Assembly: GCF_001466665.1 (NCBI RefSeq)
Contig: NZ_KQ758903.1
Coordinates: 1,237,684-1,301,683, forward strand
Reading direction: 5' to 3'
Length of the DNA stretch: 64,000 nucleotides
From: Dehalogenimonas alkenigignens
Lineage (GTDB): Bacteria; Chloroflexota; Dehalococcoidia; Dehalococcoidales; Dehalococcoidaceae
The notes beneath the pieces were generated by a model. The model worked only from the letters and a program-made list of their open reading frames with translations. It was not told the DNA's origin and did no database searches. Position numbers and translations under genes: made by a program. Positions 63,919 through 64,000 of the stretch are shown here, piece after piece (position 1 is the first letter of the stretch; each line of letters starts with the position of its first letter).

Positions 63919-63949
63919 ATTATAGCACCGGTGTTCTTTTATCTGTCAA
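63919..63949 (-). promoter_or_regulatory. sbcC operon promoter
   Basis: Perfect TTGACA (63949-63944), 19-base spacer, extended perfect -10 TGCTATAAT (TATAAT 63924-63919). The remaining 63950-64000 shows no gene. Confidence 0.75.
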
Positions 63950-64000
63950 GCTTCTTTTGTCGTTTTTCGCCAGCGGCTCGAAAATATTTTCCAAAAAGAT

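Overview
The window looks like a chromosomal segment of an anaerobic bacterium with moderate GC content, densely packed with operons. The gene content points to Chloroflexota, class Dehalococcoidia (Dehalogenimonas-like). The pointers are a four-subunit pyruvate:ferredoxin oxidoreductase, a methanogen-type sulfide-to-homocysteine operon, a corrinoid synthesis gene, a hydrogenase maturation protease, rubrerythrin, PAC2 proteins and the order dprA-topA-xerC. The taxon is an inference; no rRNA gene is present. There is no transposon, prophage or CRISPR array. Layout: 1-9836 holds tyrS (partial), ribF, a cation antiporter on the plus strand, and a six-gene minus-strand operon (dprA, topA, xerC, an M24 peptidase, a PHP phosphoesterase, a formyltransferase-like gene). 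9908-13943 holds tRNA-Ser and molybdenum cofactor genes (moaA, moaC, MOSC; moaB, moeA), with a structured leader before moaA. 13989-17835 holds pilT with a small HTH gene and the DUF39 / NIL-ferredoxin / UPF0280 set. 18079-24242 is tRNA-Arg followed by seven tightly coupled genes, porGDAB plus NuoE/NuoF/NuoG-like flavoprotein subunits, the most striking metabolic block here. 24281-34193 carries tRNA-Pro, an exported molybdopterin-domain protein, an internally duplicated small protein, two PAC2 proteins, rubrerythrin, a universal stress protein, pentose phosphate genes (rpe-like, rpiB, tkt), a SLOG protein and hsp20 behind a CIRCE-like operator. 34246-46789 holds two response regulators (one HD-GYP), glycogen and alpha-glucan enzymes (GH57, malQ, glgP), a GT2-GtrA glycosyltransferase, a Crp/Fnr regulator coupled to a ferredoxin, and membrane proteins. 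46862-64000 holds small membrane proteins, a possible structured RNA, rlmN, cbiA with its neighbouring regulator, tRNA-Lys, a hydrogenase maturation protease, glgB, a ROK kinase, uvrA, a lipase-like hydrolase, an HD protein and sbcC. How they work together: PorGDAB would interconvert pyruvate and acetyl-CoA with ferredoxin, and the attached NuoEFG-like module would connect this to NAD(H), possibly by electron bifurcation. The DUF39 operon would make homocysteine from sulfide. GlgB, GlgP, MalQ, GH57 and the ROK kinase form a glycogen cycle, and tkt/rpiB/rpe-like provide the non-oxidative pentose phosphate branch. A recurring regulatory theme is that several genes have a clear -35/-10 promoter whose predicted transcription start falls on or within 1-3 bases of the start codon. 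This suggests leaderless mRNAs for moaB, rlmN, the GT2 gene, the Crp/Fnr gene, the molybdopterin-domain gene, the hydrolase gene and a small ORF coupled to sbcC.
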